A stretch of 35,533 nucleotides of DNA from Pelagibacterales bacterium SAG-MED28 (GTDB lineage: Bacteria > Pseudomonadota > Alphaproteobacteria > Pelagibacterales > Pelagibacteraceae). The notes beneath the pieces were generated by a model, which worked only from the letters and a program-made list of their open reading frames with translations, searched no databases and was not told where the DNA came from. This document shows, in pieces, positions 22,704-30,894 of this stretch (its first letter is position 1; every line of letters begins with the position of its first letter). Both the position numbers and the translations under genes were made by a program. The stretch lies in NCBI GenBank assembly GCA_014653835.1, contig JACWDY010000010.1, forward strand, positions 1-35,533, in the 5' to 3' direction.

Positions 22704-25148
22704 ATGAAATTTAAACAACTAGATATAACCGGCTTTAAATCATTTTCTGAAAAAACTACGATTTTAATTGAGGAAGGGTTGACTGGAATTGTTGGTCCAA
22801 ATGGTTGTGGTAAATCAAATATTGTTGAGTCTTTACGTTGGTGTATGGGAGAAAATTCAGCGAAAAGTATGAGAGGTTCAGGTATGGAGGATGTCATTTT
22901 TGCTGGAACTTCAAATAGACCTTCAAAAAATATTTCAGAAGTTACATTATTACTTGATAATCAGAATAAAGAAGGTCCTTCACACTATAAAGAGTTTGAT
23001 GAAATTTCCGTAAGAAGGAAAATCGAGAAAGACAAAGGATCTAAGTATTATGTTAATGACAAAGAAGTGAGAGCGAGAGATGTCCAAACTTTATTTGCAG
23101 ATTTATCGACTGGAGCACATTCTCCTTCGCTAATAAGCCAAGGAAAAATTGGGCAACTAGTTACGGCAAAACCAATTGAGAGAAAATCTATACTTGAAGA
23201 GGCTGCTGGTATTTCTGGAATACATGCAAGAAGACAAGAAGCCGAGACAAGATTAAATGCGGCTGAAAACAATTTAAAGAGAGCCGATGAACTTAAAAGA
23301 CAACAAGAAAAACAACTAGATAGTTTAAAGAAACAAGCAGAAGAGGCTACAAGATATAAAGAAATTTCACGAGAGATAAAAAAAATTGAAGCAGGATTAT
23401 ATTATTTAAAGATAAGAGAAATAGAAGAAGAAAAGAAACAAATTTTAGAGAAATTGAGTGAGCAAGAAGATGAAATAAGTGCAATAAACATAGATTTTAA
23501 TCATAACAATACACTTTTAGAAGAAGAGAATAAAAAACTTGCTCCTCTTAGAGATAAAAAAATGGAAAGCGCTGCAAGATTACAAAAGCTTAATTTAGAT
23601 ATGTCTAATCTTGTTGAGGAAGAAGAAAGAGTTAAATCGATGCAGGGAAAACTTGAAAAATCAATCAAGACTATTGAGTCAGATCTTGAAAGGGAAAAAA
23701 GTATTTCTTTAGATGCAGATTTGAATGAAAAAAGAATATCAAAAGAAAAAGAGGAGCTTTTAAAAACAGAAAATGAACTTCTTGAGGTAGAAACAAGCTC
23801 ATCTAAGGAATTAAAAGAGTCTAAAAATCAGTTAGATGATTTGCAGTCTAAATTGGATGCTATGTTAGATCAGATTGAAAAAGATATTGATGATGATAAA
23901 AAACTCTCAAAAGAAATATTTAATGATTTAAGACAACTAGTTAAAAATATTACATCATCTCAAGAAGTATATGCTGAAAAATTTGGAAAAGATAAATCTA
24001 TACAAAGTGATTCCATCAAAAGGAAAGAAAGGATAAAAAATATTGATGTAGAATTAGAAAATTGGATAAACCTAAGATCTAATTCTGAAAAAATGACTGC
24101 TGAATTATCAGATCGAAAAAATAAATTGCTTTTAGAGTTAAATGAAAACCAAAAAAATCCTGAACGTATAGCAACTTCTAAGGGGCAGAATTTACAGAAC
24201 TTAGATAATACTAAAAAAAGAAATGAAGAAATAGAAAACGAATTAATCGACTCCGAGAAAAAATATAATTTAATCAATCAAAATTTAAAAGAAATTCAAT
24301 TAAAACTATCAGACTTAAAAGAAAATAAGGCAAGAAATGAAGCAACTGTAGAAGGAATTGAAAATAGAAAAAAAGATTTATTATATTCAGTAAAAAGTGA
24401 ATTAAATATCGAAAGTGAGGAGTCTATCTTATCCCAATCAGATTTAAATGAAATTGTACCTGAAAAATTACCCTCATTAGAGGATCAATCTCAAAAAGCG
24501 GAAAAAATTAAAAAACAAAGAGAGTCGCTTGGATCTGTTAATTTAAGGGCTGACGAAGAAACAAAAAAATACGAGACTGAAATTAAAAAAATGGAGGATG
24601 ATAGAGCCGATCTATATTCTGCAATAGTCAAATTAAAAACAAGTATTGATGAACTTAATCAAAAAGGAAGAGAAAGATTACTTGAAGCATTTACCAAAGT
24701 TAATAGAAAATTTAATGAAGTTTATACCAAATTATTTAATGGTGGAACCGCAAAAATAGAACTTGTTGACTCTGAGGACCCGCTTGAAGCTGGGTTAGAA
24801 ATGTTTGTGTCTCCTCCAGGTAAAAGATTGCAATCAATTACATTGTTATCTGGAGGTGAACAAGCTTTAACAGCTTTGTCATTAGTCTTTGCAGTTTTTT
24901 TAGTAAATCCATCGCCTATTTGTGTTTTAGATGAAGTTGACGCCCCATTAGACGACGCCAATGTTACTAGGTTCTGCGGTTTGTTAGATGAACTTACAAA
25001 AATTACAAAAACCAAGTTTATTATTATCACTCACCACGCTTTAACGATGTCAAGAATGCATAGACTATATGGTGTTACGATGGCAGAGCAAGGTGTGAGC
25101 CAACTAGTTTCTGTAGACTTACAAAAAGCTGAAGAGTTAGTTGCTTAA
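22704..25148 (+). CDS. smc: Chromosome segregation ATPase Smc, unusually short with no recognisable hinge
   Basis: Structural maintenance of chromosomes ATPase. The N-terminal head is clear: ITGFKSFSEKTTILI, Walker A GPNGCGKSN at 31-39, RGSGMEDVIFAGT, and the Q-loop to LEEAAGISGIHARRQEA region ending near 180. The C-terminal head is also clear: signature LLSGGEQALTALSLVFA at 714-730, Walker B ICVLDEVDAPLDDAN at 739-753 and ITHHALTM. Between them (about 180-600) the sequence is almost all charged heptad-like coiled coil. Bacterial Smc is usually about 1,150-1,200 residues; this one is 814. I find no globular Gly-rich hinge. The frame is intact and the heads complete, so it is not a pseudogene. 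ScpA and ScpB are not in the window. Confidence 0.9.
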   Translation: MKFKQLDITGFKSFSEKTTILIEEGLTGIVGPNGCGKSNIVESLRWCMGENSAKSMRGSGMEDVIFAGTSNRPSKNISEVTLLLDNQNKEGPSHYKEFDEISVRRKIEKDKGSKYYVNDKEVRARDVQTLFADLSTGAHSPSLISQGKIGQLVTAKPIERKSILEEAAGISGIHARRQEAETRLNAAENNLKRADELKRQQEKQLDSLKKQAEEATRYKEISREIKKIEAGLYYLKIREIEEEKKQILEKLSEQEDEISAINIDFNHNNTLLEEENKKLAPLRDKKMESAARLQKLNLDMSNLVEEEERVKSMQGKLEKSIKTIESDLEREKSISLDADLNEKRISKEKEELLKTENELLEVETSSSKELKESKNQLDDLQSKLDAMLDQIEKDIDDDKKLSKEIFNDLRQLVKNITSSQEVYAEKFGKDKSIQSDSIKRKERIKNIDVELENWINLRSNSEKMTAELSDRKNKLLLELNENQKNPERIATSKGQNLQNLDNTKKRNEEIENELIDSEKKYNLINQNLKEIQLKLSDLKENKARNEATVEGIENRKKDLLYSVKSELNIESEESILSQSDLNEIVPEKLPSLEDQSQKAEKIKKQRESLGSVNLRADEETKKYETEIKKMEDDRADLYSAIVKLKTSIDELNQKGRERLLEAFTKVNRKFNEVYTKLFNGGTAKIELVDSEDPLEAGLEMFVSPPGKRLQSITLLSGGEQALTALSLVFAVFLVNPSPICVLDEVDAPLDDANVTRFCGLLDELTKITKTKFIIITHHALTMSRMHRLYGVTMAEQGVSQLVSVDLQKAEELVA

Positions 25149-25152
25149 AAAA

Positions 25153-25437
25153 ATGACAATTCCTGAAGACTTTAAAACTCGCCTTAAAATTGCAAAATCA
25201 AAAATAGAAAAACAAGTGCAATCTGACAAAGAAAAAAGGGGTACATTTATGGGCAGTGCTTTCAAATTAGGTACAGAACTAGTAGCAGCAGTTGCTGTTG
25301 GGACAATATTTGGGTTTATTTTAGATAGTTGGTTTGGTACTAAACCTTGGTTAATAATAATTTTCTTTTTTTTGGGTGCGGCTGCAGGCATGTTAAACGT
25401 AATTCGAACTGCCAACCGAATGCAAAAAGAGGATTAA
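25153..25437 (+). CDS. atpI: ATP synthase protein I (AtpI-like)
   Basis: Small membrane protein at the head of the F0 cluster, thought to help assemble the c-ring. I start at ATG 25153 (MTIPEDFKTRLKIAKSK, 94 residues); the in-frame TTG at 25141 lies within the smc 3' end. A charged N-terminal half leads to two hydrophobic helices with the family pattern LGTELVAAVAVGTIFGFILD and KPWLIIIFFFLGAAAGMLNV, the hairpin expected of AtpI. It begins four bases after smc, and atpB follows 13 bases downstream. Confidence 0.88.
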   Translation: MTIPEDFKTRLKIAKSKIEKQVQSDKEKRGTFMGSAFKLGTELVAAVAVGTIFGFILDSWFGTKPWLIIIFFFLGAAAGMLNVIRTANRMQKED

Positions 25438-25450
25438 TTCAAAGGAATTT

Positions 25451-26185
25451 ATGGCAAGCAATCCAATGCAGCAATTTAGCGTTCATAAAATTGGACCTGA
25501 AATTAAAATTGCTGGAATAGATTTATCATTTACGAACGCAAGCTTATTTATGGTTATAAGCGCTTCTTTTATTTTGTTATTTCTATTTTTGGGCACGAGA
25601 GAAAAAAAAATTATTCCAGACAAAGTTCAACTAATAGCAGAGATGTTTTATACATTTGTTGCAAAGATGATAAGTGATACAGCGGGTTCAAAAGCTAAAC
25701 CATACTTCCCATTTATCTTTAGTTTATTTATGTTTGTTCTTTTCTGCAATATGGTTGGAATGCTTCCCTACTCTTTCACAGTTACAAGTCACATTATAGT
25801 AACTTTGATAATGGCTTTATTTATTTTTATTGCGGTCACTATTATAGGATTTGCAAAACATGGCTTTAAATATTTAAGTATATTTGTTCCAAGTGGTGTT
25901 CCTGCAATTCTATTACCTTTGATTACAGTAATTGAGATTATTTCATATTTAAGTAGACCAGTAAGTTTATCGGTCAGATTATTTGCAAACATGATGGCAG
26001 GTCATACTATGTTAAAAGTTTTTGGTGGATTTGTCATAAGTTTGGGATTACTAGGTGGGTGGTTACCACTTAGTTTTTCAGTAGCCTTAACAGGTTTGGA
26101 GATTCTTGTAGCTTTTCTTCAAGCTTATGTTTTTGCAATATTAACCTGCATCTATTTGAATGATGCATTAAATTTACATCATTAA
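25451..26185 (+). CDS. atpB: F0 ATP synthase subunit a
   Basis: Stator subunit forming the two proton half-channels against the c-ring. The 244-residue protein has five or six membrane helices. The essential arginine lies in LSVRLFANMMAGHTMLKV, and the last helix is LTGLEILVAFLQAYVFAILTCIYLNDALNLHH, a near-universal ending. A Shine-Dalgarno AAAGGA at 25441-25446 precedes the ATG by four bases. The family call is secure; nothing unusual in length. Confidence 0.97.
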   Translation: MASNPMQQFSVHKIGPEIKIAGIDLSFTNASLFMVISASFILLFLFLGTREKKIIPDKVQLIAEMFYTFVAKMISDTAGSKAKPYFPFIFSLFMFVLFCNMVGMLPYSFTVTSHIIVTLIMALFIFIAVTIIGFAKHGFKYLSIFVPSGVPAILLPLITVIEIISYLSRPVSLSVRLFANMMAGHTMLKVFGGFVISLGLLGGWLPLSFSVALTGLEILVAFLQAYVFAILTCIYLNDALNLHH

Positions 26186-26190
26186 TTAAT

Positions 26191-26198
26191 AAAGGAGG
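26191..26198 (+). promoter_or_regulatory. Strong Shine-Dalgarno site for atpE
   Basis: AAAGGAGG lies four bases before the atpE ATG and is the strongest ribosome-binding site I noticed in the window, where most genes have weak or no such sequence. It fits the need for about ten or more c subunits per enzyme. Confidence 0.75.
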
Positions 26199-26202
26199 AA
26201 AA

Positions 26203-26430
26203 ATGGAGTTAGAAGCGGCAAAAATGATTGGAGCAGGTCTTGCTGCAATCGCATTAGCTGGAGCTGGTGTAGGTATTGGAATTATTTTCGGTAACTACCT
26301 CTCTGGAGCAATGAGAAATCCGTCTGCTGCCCAAAAACAATTCCCTAATTTACTTTTGGGATTTGCTTTAGCAGAGGCAACTGGATTATTCGGCTTAGTA
26401 GTAGCTTTAATTATTTTATTTGCATTTTAA
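26203..26430 (+). CDS. atpE: F0 ATP synthase subunit c
   Basis: The 75-residue proteolipid of the rotating c-ring. It is a two-helix hairpin: helix 1 is glycine- and alanine-rich (GAGLAAIALAGAGVGIGIIFGNYL), the polar loop contains RNPSA, and helix 2 carries the proton-binding acidic residue in LGFALAEATGLFGLVVALIILFAF (the Glu of AEATG). The ring-packing glycines are conserved. The ion-selective pattern lacks the extra polar residues of sodium-type c subunits, so protons are the likely coupling ion. Preceded by a strong Shine-Dalgarno sequence. Confidence 0.97.
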   Translation: MELEAAKMIGAGLAAIALAGAGVGIGIIFGNYLSGAMRNPSAAQKQFPNLLLGFALAEATGLFGLVVALIILFAF

Positions 26431-26440
26431 TCAAATAAAT

Positions 26441-27016
26441 ATGAGGAGTTACTTTAGTTTAGTAATAGCTACTTTAGCTATAAACACTGATTTGTTTGCA
26501 GCTGAGGCTGGTATGCCTCAGCTGGATCCAAAGTATTGGGCGTCTCAAGCCTTTTGGTTAATTTTAATTTTTACGATTTTATATATTTCTATAGCAAAAT
26601 TTTACCTACCAAAAATAAAAAGTAATTTAGATGATCGTGAAAAAAAAATTAAAGATGATGTTGATGATGCAAATAAATTTAAAGAGTTGTCTGAAACTAA
26701 ATTTAGAGAATATGAAAAAATGTTAGCAGATGCTAAAAAAGAAGTTATTAAAATTCAAATTGACTCTAAAAAAATATTGGATAAAGATATTCAGTCGAAA
26801 AAAGAGGTTATGGAAAAAGAGATTGAAAACGAAATATCGAAAGCACAAAAGGAAATTGATGAATTAAAAAGAAATTCTCTAAATGATATACAAAATATTT
26901 CAGAAAACATCGCTTCTAGCATAATTGAAAATATTTCAGGAGATACACTCAACGAAAGTAGTGTTAAGGCTGCAGTTGAAGATGTATCAAAAAAAAATAT
27001 AGGTAAATATTTATGA
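26441..27016 (+). CDS. atpG: F0 ATP synthase subunit b'
   Basis: One of two peripheral-stalk b subunits. I start at ATG 26441 (MRSYFSLVIATLAINTDLFAAEAG), not the in-frame TTG at 26420 inside atpE; this gives 191 residues. An N-terminal signal-like segment ends at FAAEAG, then GMPQLDPKYWASQAFWLILIF, the hallmark of alphaproteobacterial b', leads into the membrane helix, followed by a long charged coiled coil with heptads to the C-terminus. It overlaps the next gene by ATGA. Having both b' and b indicates a heterodimeric stalk, as in alphaproteobacteria and cyanobacteria. Confidence 0.9.
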   Translation: MRSYFSLVIATLAINTDLFAAEAGMPQLDPKYWASQAFWLILIFTILYISIAKFYLPKIKSNLDDREKKIKDDVDDANKFKELSETKFREYEKMLADAKKEVIKIQIDSKKILDKDIQSKKEVMEKEIENEISKAQKEIDELKRNSLNDIQNISENIASSIIENISGDTLNESSVKAAVEDVSKKNIGKYL

Positions 27017-27510
27017 CTATAGATGCGACTTTCTGGGTCATGATATCCTTCTTTATTTTTTTAGGATTGCTCATTTACTTTAAAATACCTCAAAAAATTA
27101 AGACAACATTAGATGAAAATATCAGTAGTATAAAAAGTGAAATCGATGAGGCAGATAAGCTAAAAGAAGATGCTAAGAATATTTTAACAGAGCATGAAAA
27201 AAAAATTAGTAATTCTAAAGCTGAGATAAAATTAATGGTTGATAAAGCTAATGAGGATGCTGAAAAGAATGTGATAAAAACTAACCAGGACTTTTACAAT
27301 TTAATGGAGAATAGAAAGAAAAACGCTGAGGAAAAAATAAAACAACTTAAAAACCAAGCATTGAAGGATATTAAAAATACTTCTGTCAAAATTGCAATAG
27401 AGTCTGTGGAAAAACTGCTTAAAAATTCGTTAGATAAAAGCAAATTAGATAAAATTTACACATCTAGTATTGAGGAAACAAAATTAGCACTTAAGAAAAA
27501 ATCTAGTTAG
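27013..27510 (+). CDS. atpF: F0 ATP synthase subunit b
   Basis: Second peripheral-stalk subunit, 165 residues. A short periplasmic start (TIDATFWVMISFFIFLGLLIYFK) forms the single membrane helix, then a lysine- and glutamate-rich coiled coil runs to the C-terminus (ESVEKLLKNSLDKSKLDKIY). It is translationally coupled to b' through ATGA and ends the F0 group; the F1 genes are elsewhere, as is usual in alphaproteobacteria. The carotenoid gene crtI begins 18 bases after the stop on the same strand, so read-through into the pigment genes is likely unless a promoter intervenes. A possible -10 (TAGAAT, 27508-27513) is too weak to call. Confidence 0.92.
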   Translation: MTIDATFWVMISFFIFLGLLIYFKIPQKIKTTLDENISSIKSEIDEADKLKEDAKNILTEHEKKISNSKAEIKLMVDKANEDAEKNVIKTNQDFYNLMENRKKNAEEKIKQLKNQALKDIKNTSVKIAIESVEKLLKNSLDKSKLDKIYTSSIEETKLALKKKSS

Positions 27511-27528
27511 AATAGGCCATAAATATCA

Positions 27529-28998
27529 ATGGCAAAAAAAATTATTGTAATAGGATCTGGTTTTGGTGGTTTAGCTGCTTCCCTAAGATTAAAAGCAAAA
27601 GGATATAAAGTTACATTACTAGAAAAACATCCTGATCTTGGTGGTCGAGCTAGAGTTTTCAAAAAAGGTGATTTTATATATGACGGTGGGCCAACAGTCA
27701 TAACTGCTCCTTATCTTTTTGAGGAGCTATTTTCAATGTTTAATAAAAAAATTTCAGATTATGTAAAAATTGTACCTTTAAATTTATGGTACCGTTTTGT
27801 GTTCAGCGACGGAGATACTTTTGATTATAATGGGAACGATAAATCAATGGAAGAACAAGTTAAAAGATTTAATTCTGATGATTATAATGGATACAAAAAA
27901 CTAGTAAATTTTACTGAGAAAATTTTTGATAAAGGATTTACAGATTTATCTGACAGACCATTTAATAATTTGGTTTTTATGATGAAACAAATACCTTCTC
28001 TTTTAAAGTTAAAAAGTTATAAATCTGTGTATAGTTTAGTTTCAAATTATATCACGGATGAAAAATTAAGAAGGGTGTTTAGCATGCATCCTCTTTTAGT
28101 AGGTGGTAATCCCTTCAGTACTACTTCTATTTACACTTTAATTCTTTTTTTGGAAAAAAAGTGGGGTATCCATTACTCAATGGGGGGGACCGGAAGCGTT
28201 GTCAGTGCATTAGAAAAATTGATGATAGAGGAAAATATTAAAATTATCAAAAATGCTGAAGTAACAGAAATACTCGTAGAGAGAGAAAAAGTAAAGGGTG
28301 TAAAAGTAAATAATTCCAAAATAATAAATTGTGATTATATTATTTGTAATTCAGATCCCCCGAATGTTTATAATAAATTAATTAAGTCTAAAGAGGATTA
28401 TAGTTTTTTATTTAAACAAAAAATGAAAAGAATGGATTATTCAATGGGATTGTTTGTTTACTACTTTGGATCTAAGAAAAAGTATAACAATGTTGCGCAT
28501 CATACGATTTATTTTGGAAAATCTTACGAGAAACATTTAAACAAAATATTTGAAAAAAAAACTCTTTCGGAGGACATAAGTTATTATTTACACAGACCAT
28601 CTGCTACTGATCCAAACATGGCACCAAAAGATCAAGATGCTTTTTATGTTTTAGTGCCAGTGCCTAATAATCAATCAAATATAAATTGGATTGAAGAGGG
28701 AGATAAATTTAAAAATTTAGTTTTAGATAAAATGGATAAAACTGTTTTGCCAGGAATAAAAGAAAATGTAGTTAGTGATTTTTATCTAACTCCTGATTAC
28801 TTTGAGATAGACTTAGCTACTCTACATGGATCTGGTTTTTCTATTCAGCCAAAATTTTCACAATCGGCGTATTTTAGATTTCATAACCAGTCAGAAATTT
28901 ATAAAAATTTATATTTTGTAGGTGCAGGTACACATCCTGGTGCTGGTATGCCAGGAGTTCTTTCTTCTGCTAAAGTATTAGATAGATTATTTAAATGA
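27529..28998 (+). CDS. crtI: Phytoene desaturase
   Basis: FAD-dependent desaturase that introduces four double bonds into phytoene to give lycopene. The 489-residue protein begins with the dinucleotide fold IIVIGSGFGGLAASLRLKAKG and DLGGRARVFKKGDF, and ends with the bacterial CrtI signature FVGAGTHPGAGMPGVLSSAKV. Interior motifs such as GGPTVITAPYLFEELF support the family. The two enzymes after it in the operon (phytoene synthase and lycopene cyclase) make the CrtI role clear, although desaturase step number cannot be read from sequence. Coupled to crtB through ATGA. Confidence 0.95.
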   Translation: MAKKIIVIGSGFGGLAASLRLKAKGYKVTLLEKHPDLGGRARVFKKGDFIYDGGPTVITAPYLFEELFSMFNKKISDYVKIVPLNLWYRFVFSDGDTFDYNGNDKSMEEQVKRFNSDDYNGYKKLVNFTEKIFDKGFTDLSDRPFNNLVFMMKQIPSLLKLKSYKSVYSLVSNYITDEKLRRVFSMHPLLVGGNPFSTTSIYTLILFLEKKWGIHYSMGGTGSVVSALEKLMIEENIKIIKNAEVTEILVEREKVKGVKVNNSKIINCDYIICNSDPPNVYNKLIKSKEDYSFLFKQKMKRMDYSMGLFVYYFGSKKKYNNVAHHTIYFGKSYEKHLNKIFEKKTLSEDISYYLHRPSATDPNMAPKDQDAFYVLVPVPNNQSNINWIEEGDKFKNLVLDKMDKTVLPGIKENVVSDFYLTPDYFEIDLATLHGSGFSIQPKFSQSAYFRFHNQSEIYKNLYFVGAGTHPGAGMPGVLSSAKVLDRLFK

Positions 28999-29843
28999 GT
29001 AATAATTTATTAGAAAAACATGCAAAATCTTTTTACTGGGCTAGTTTTTTTCTATCCAAAGAAACATTTAAGAAATGTTCGTCGCTTTATAATTTTTGTA
29101 GAACTTTAGATGACATAGTTGATGATAACAAAGAACTAAAGGATAAAAGAGAAAATTTCTTTAAGTTCAAAAAAGAATTTATTAACAAAGATTTTAGGAG
29201 TTCAATCATAAAAGAAATGTGGTCAACAATTGATACTGAAAATATTTCTACAAAAATTGTATTTGATTTATTTGACGGTGTAGAAACAGATTTAAAAGAG
29301 AGAGTCGAGATAAATAAAAAAAAGGATTTATTTATATATTCTTACAGAGTTGCAGGTACAGTTGGTTTAATGATGTCAAAAATACTTAAAGTTAAAAACA
29401 AAGAGGCTTTAAAAGGTGCAATTGATCTTGGTATTGCAATGCAACTTACAAATATTGCTAGGGATGTTTGTGAAGACAAAGAACGTAATAGACAATATAT
29501 CAACCCTGATTTTTCTTCTATTCAAGATTTGATAAGTGAGTCTCAAATATTTTATGAAAAATCCTTTAAATCTTTAAGTAGTATTCCTCTGAGATCAAGA
29601 TTTTCAGTTGTCGTAGCAAGGCGTGTTTATAGAAAAATTGGTGATTATATTCTTAAGCAAAAAAACATTAATAATTATAACAAGGCAGGAAAAATTTATG
29701 TTCCAGTATTGGGAAAAATATTTCAAACCTTTTTATCTATATTTGATTTTACAAAGTTATTATTTATGAAAGAGTTAAATTACGATAATCATATTAATCA
29801 CGATATTCTAAAAAAAGAAATAAATTTTAATGAAAGAATTTGA
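28995..29843 (+). CDS. crtB: Phytoene synthase
   Basis: Joins two geranylgeranyl diphosphates into phytoene. The 282-residue protein has both aspartate-rich substrate motifs: FCRTLDDIVDD near residue 33 and QLTNIARDVCEDKERNRQY near residue 146. It also has YSYRVAGTVGLMM, all typical of the squalene/phytoene synthase family. The position between crtI and crtY excludes squalene synthase as the likelier role. Its 3' end overlaps crtY by 14 bases. No geranylgeranyl diphosphate synthase gene (crtE) is in the window, so the substrate must come from an enzyme encoded elsewhere. Confidence 0.95.
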   Translation: MSNNLLEKHAKSFYWASFFLSKETFKKCSSLYNFCRTLDDIVDDNKELKDKRENFFKFKKEFINKDFRSSIIKEMWSTIDTENISTKIVFDLFDGVETDLKERVEINKKKDLFIYSYRVAGTVGLMMSKILKVKNKEALKGAIDLGIAMQLTNIARDVCEDKERNRQYINPDFSSIQDLISESQIFYEKSFKSLSSIPLRSRFSVVVARRVYRKIGDYILKQKNINNYNKAGKIYVPVLGKIFQTFLSIFDFTKLLFMKELNYDNHINHDILKKEINFNERI

Positions 29844-30894
29844 TTATGTAATTATAGGTGGAGGTTGTGCGGGATTATCTTTAGCTTATGAACTTGAGAT
29901 TAGTAATAAATTAAAAGATAAAACTTTAGCTATAATTGAACTGCGTGAAGAGTATAAACGAGATAAAACATGGTCTTTCTGGAAGGTTTTTGATCATAGC
30001 TTTGAAGATTGTGTAATTAAAAGTTGGAATAATTTTACAATAAATACCTCAGAGGGTTCTCAAGAATTAAAGAATGATAAATACCCTTACCAAAGTATTA
30101 ATAGCGGAAAATTTTATGAGAAAATTAATTTAAAACTTTCTAGTAACCCTAACGTCAATTTTTTTAAAAATTTGGATGAAATTAAATCTGAAAATTCTTT
30201 AATTTTTAATAGTGTGATAAAAGACGAGCTAGATAAATCTGAGCTATGGCAACATTTTCAGGGCTTAGAAATTGAAACACCAAAAGATGTTTTTGATGAT
30301 GAAATTTTAAATCTTATGGATTTCAATTGTGATCAAAGAAATGATGTACATTTTTTTTACACACTTCCATTTAGTAAAAATAGAGCTTTAGTTGAAACAA
30401 CTTGGTTATCAAATTTAGAGGATCAAAATCTTATGGATTATGATTTACAATTAGAGAACTATATTAAAAATAATTTGGGAATTAAAAATTATAAAATAAA
30501 TTTTTTAGAAAAAGGTACCATTCCTCTATTTTACCCTTTTTTAAAAAATGAAAATCAAATTAATATTGGTTCCGCTGGTGGTATGACTAGGTTGAGTACC
30601 GGGTATACTTTTTTAAATATACAAGAGCATAGTAGATATATTGTAAAAAATTTAGATAAAATTGAAAAAGTAAAAACATTTAACTTAGGAAAAAAATACC
30701 AATTCTTAGATAAAGTATTTCTAAGAGTTTTAGAAAAGCATCCAGAGAAAATGCCAAAGATTTTCTTTGAAATGTTTAAAGCACCCTCGGATACTGTCAT
30801 AAAATTTTTATCTAATAAAAGTAATATTTTTGAAGATATTAATATTATAAGTAAAATGCCTAAATTTATTTTTATAAAAGCGCTATTTAATTAA
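29830..30894 (+). CDS. crtY: Lycopene beta-cyclase
   Basis: Cyclises both ends of lycopene to beta-carotene without net redox change. The 354-residue protein has an N-terminal FAD/NAD fold DYVIIGGGCAGLSLAYELE, the DKTWSFWKVFD segment characteristic of CrtY-type cyclases, and later FYTLPFSKNRALVETTW and NIGSAGGMTRLSTGYTFLNIQ. It is the flavin-dependent CrtY type, not the membrane CrtYcd type. The start lies inside crtB, and the stop shares TAATG with blh. Neighbours on both sides make the product, beta-carotene, the direct substrate of the next enzyme. Confidence 0.93.
   Translation: MKEFDYVIIGGGCAGLSLAYELEISNKLKDKTLAIIELREEYKRDKTWSFWKVFDHSFEDCVIKSWNNFTINTSEGSQELKNDKYPYQSINSGKFYEKINLKLSSNPNVNFFKNLDEIKSENSLIFNSVIKDELDKSELWQHFQGLEIETPKDVFDDEILNLMDFNCDQRNDVHFFYTLPFSKNRALVETTWLSNLEDQNLMDYDLQLENYIKNNLGIKNYKINFLEKGTIPLFYPFLKNENQINIGSAGGMTRLSTGYTFLNIQEHSRYIVKNLDKIEKVKTFNLGKKYQFLDKVFLRVLEKHPEKMPKIFFEMFKAPSDTVIKFLSNKSNIFEDINIISKMPKFIFIKALFN

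Noticed and set aside
23960-24277. 105-codon reading frame antisense to smc
   Set aside because: It is a shadow of the AT-rich coiled-coil coding sequence, with no start signal and no family resemblance.
24722-25030. 102-codon reading frame antisense to the Smc C-terminal head
   Set aside because: It mirrors the conserved Walker B and signature region; no independent evidence.
25141-25152. TTG start for atpI
   Set aside because: It overlaps the end of smc and adds residues not needed; ATG 25153 fits the spacing to the smc stop.
26420-26440. TTG start for the b' subunit
   Set aside because: It lies in the end of atpE; ATG 26441 gives a typical b' start.
27508-27513. TAGAAT as a -10 box for crtI
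   Set aside because: The best -35 at 18 bases (TTAGCA) is poor; too weak to list as a promoter.
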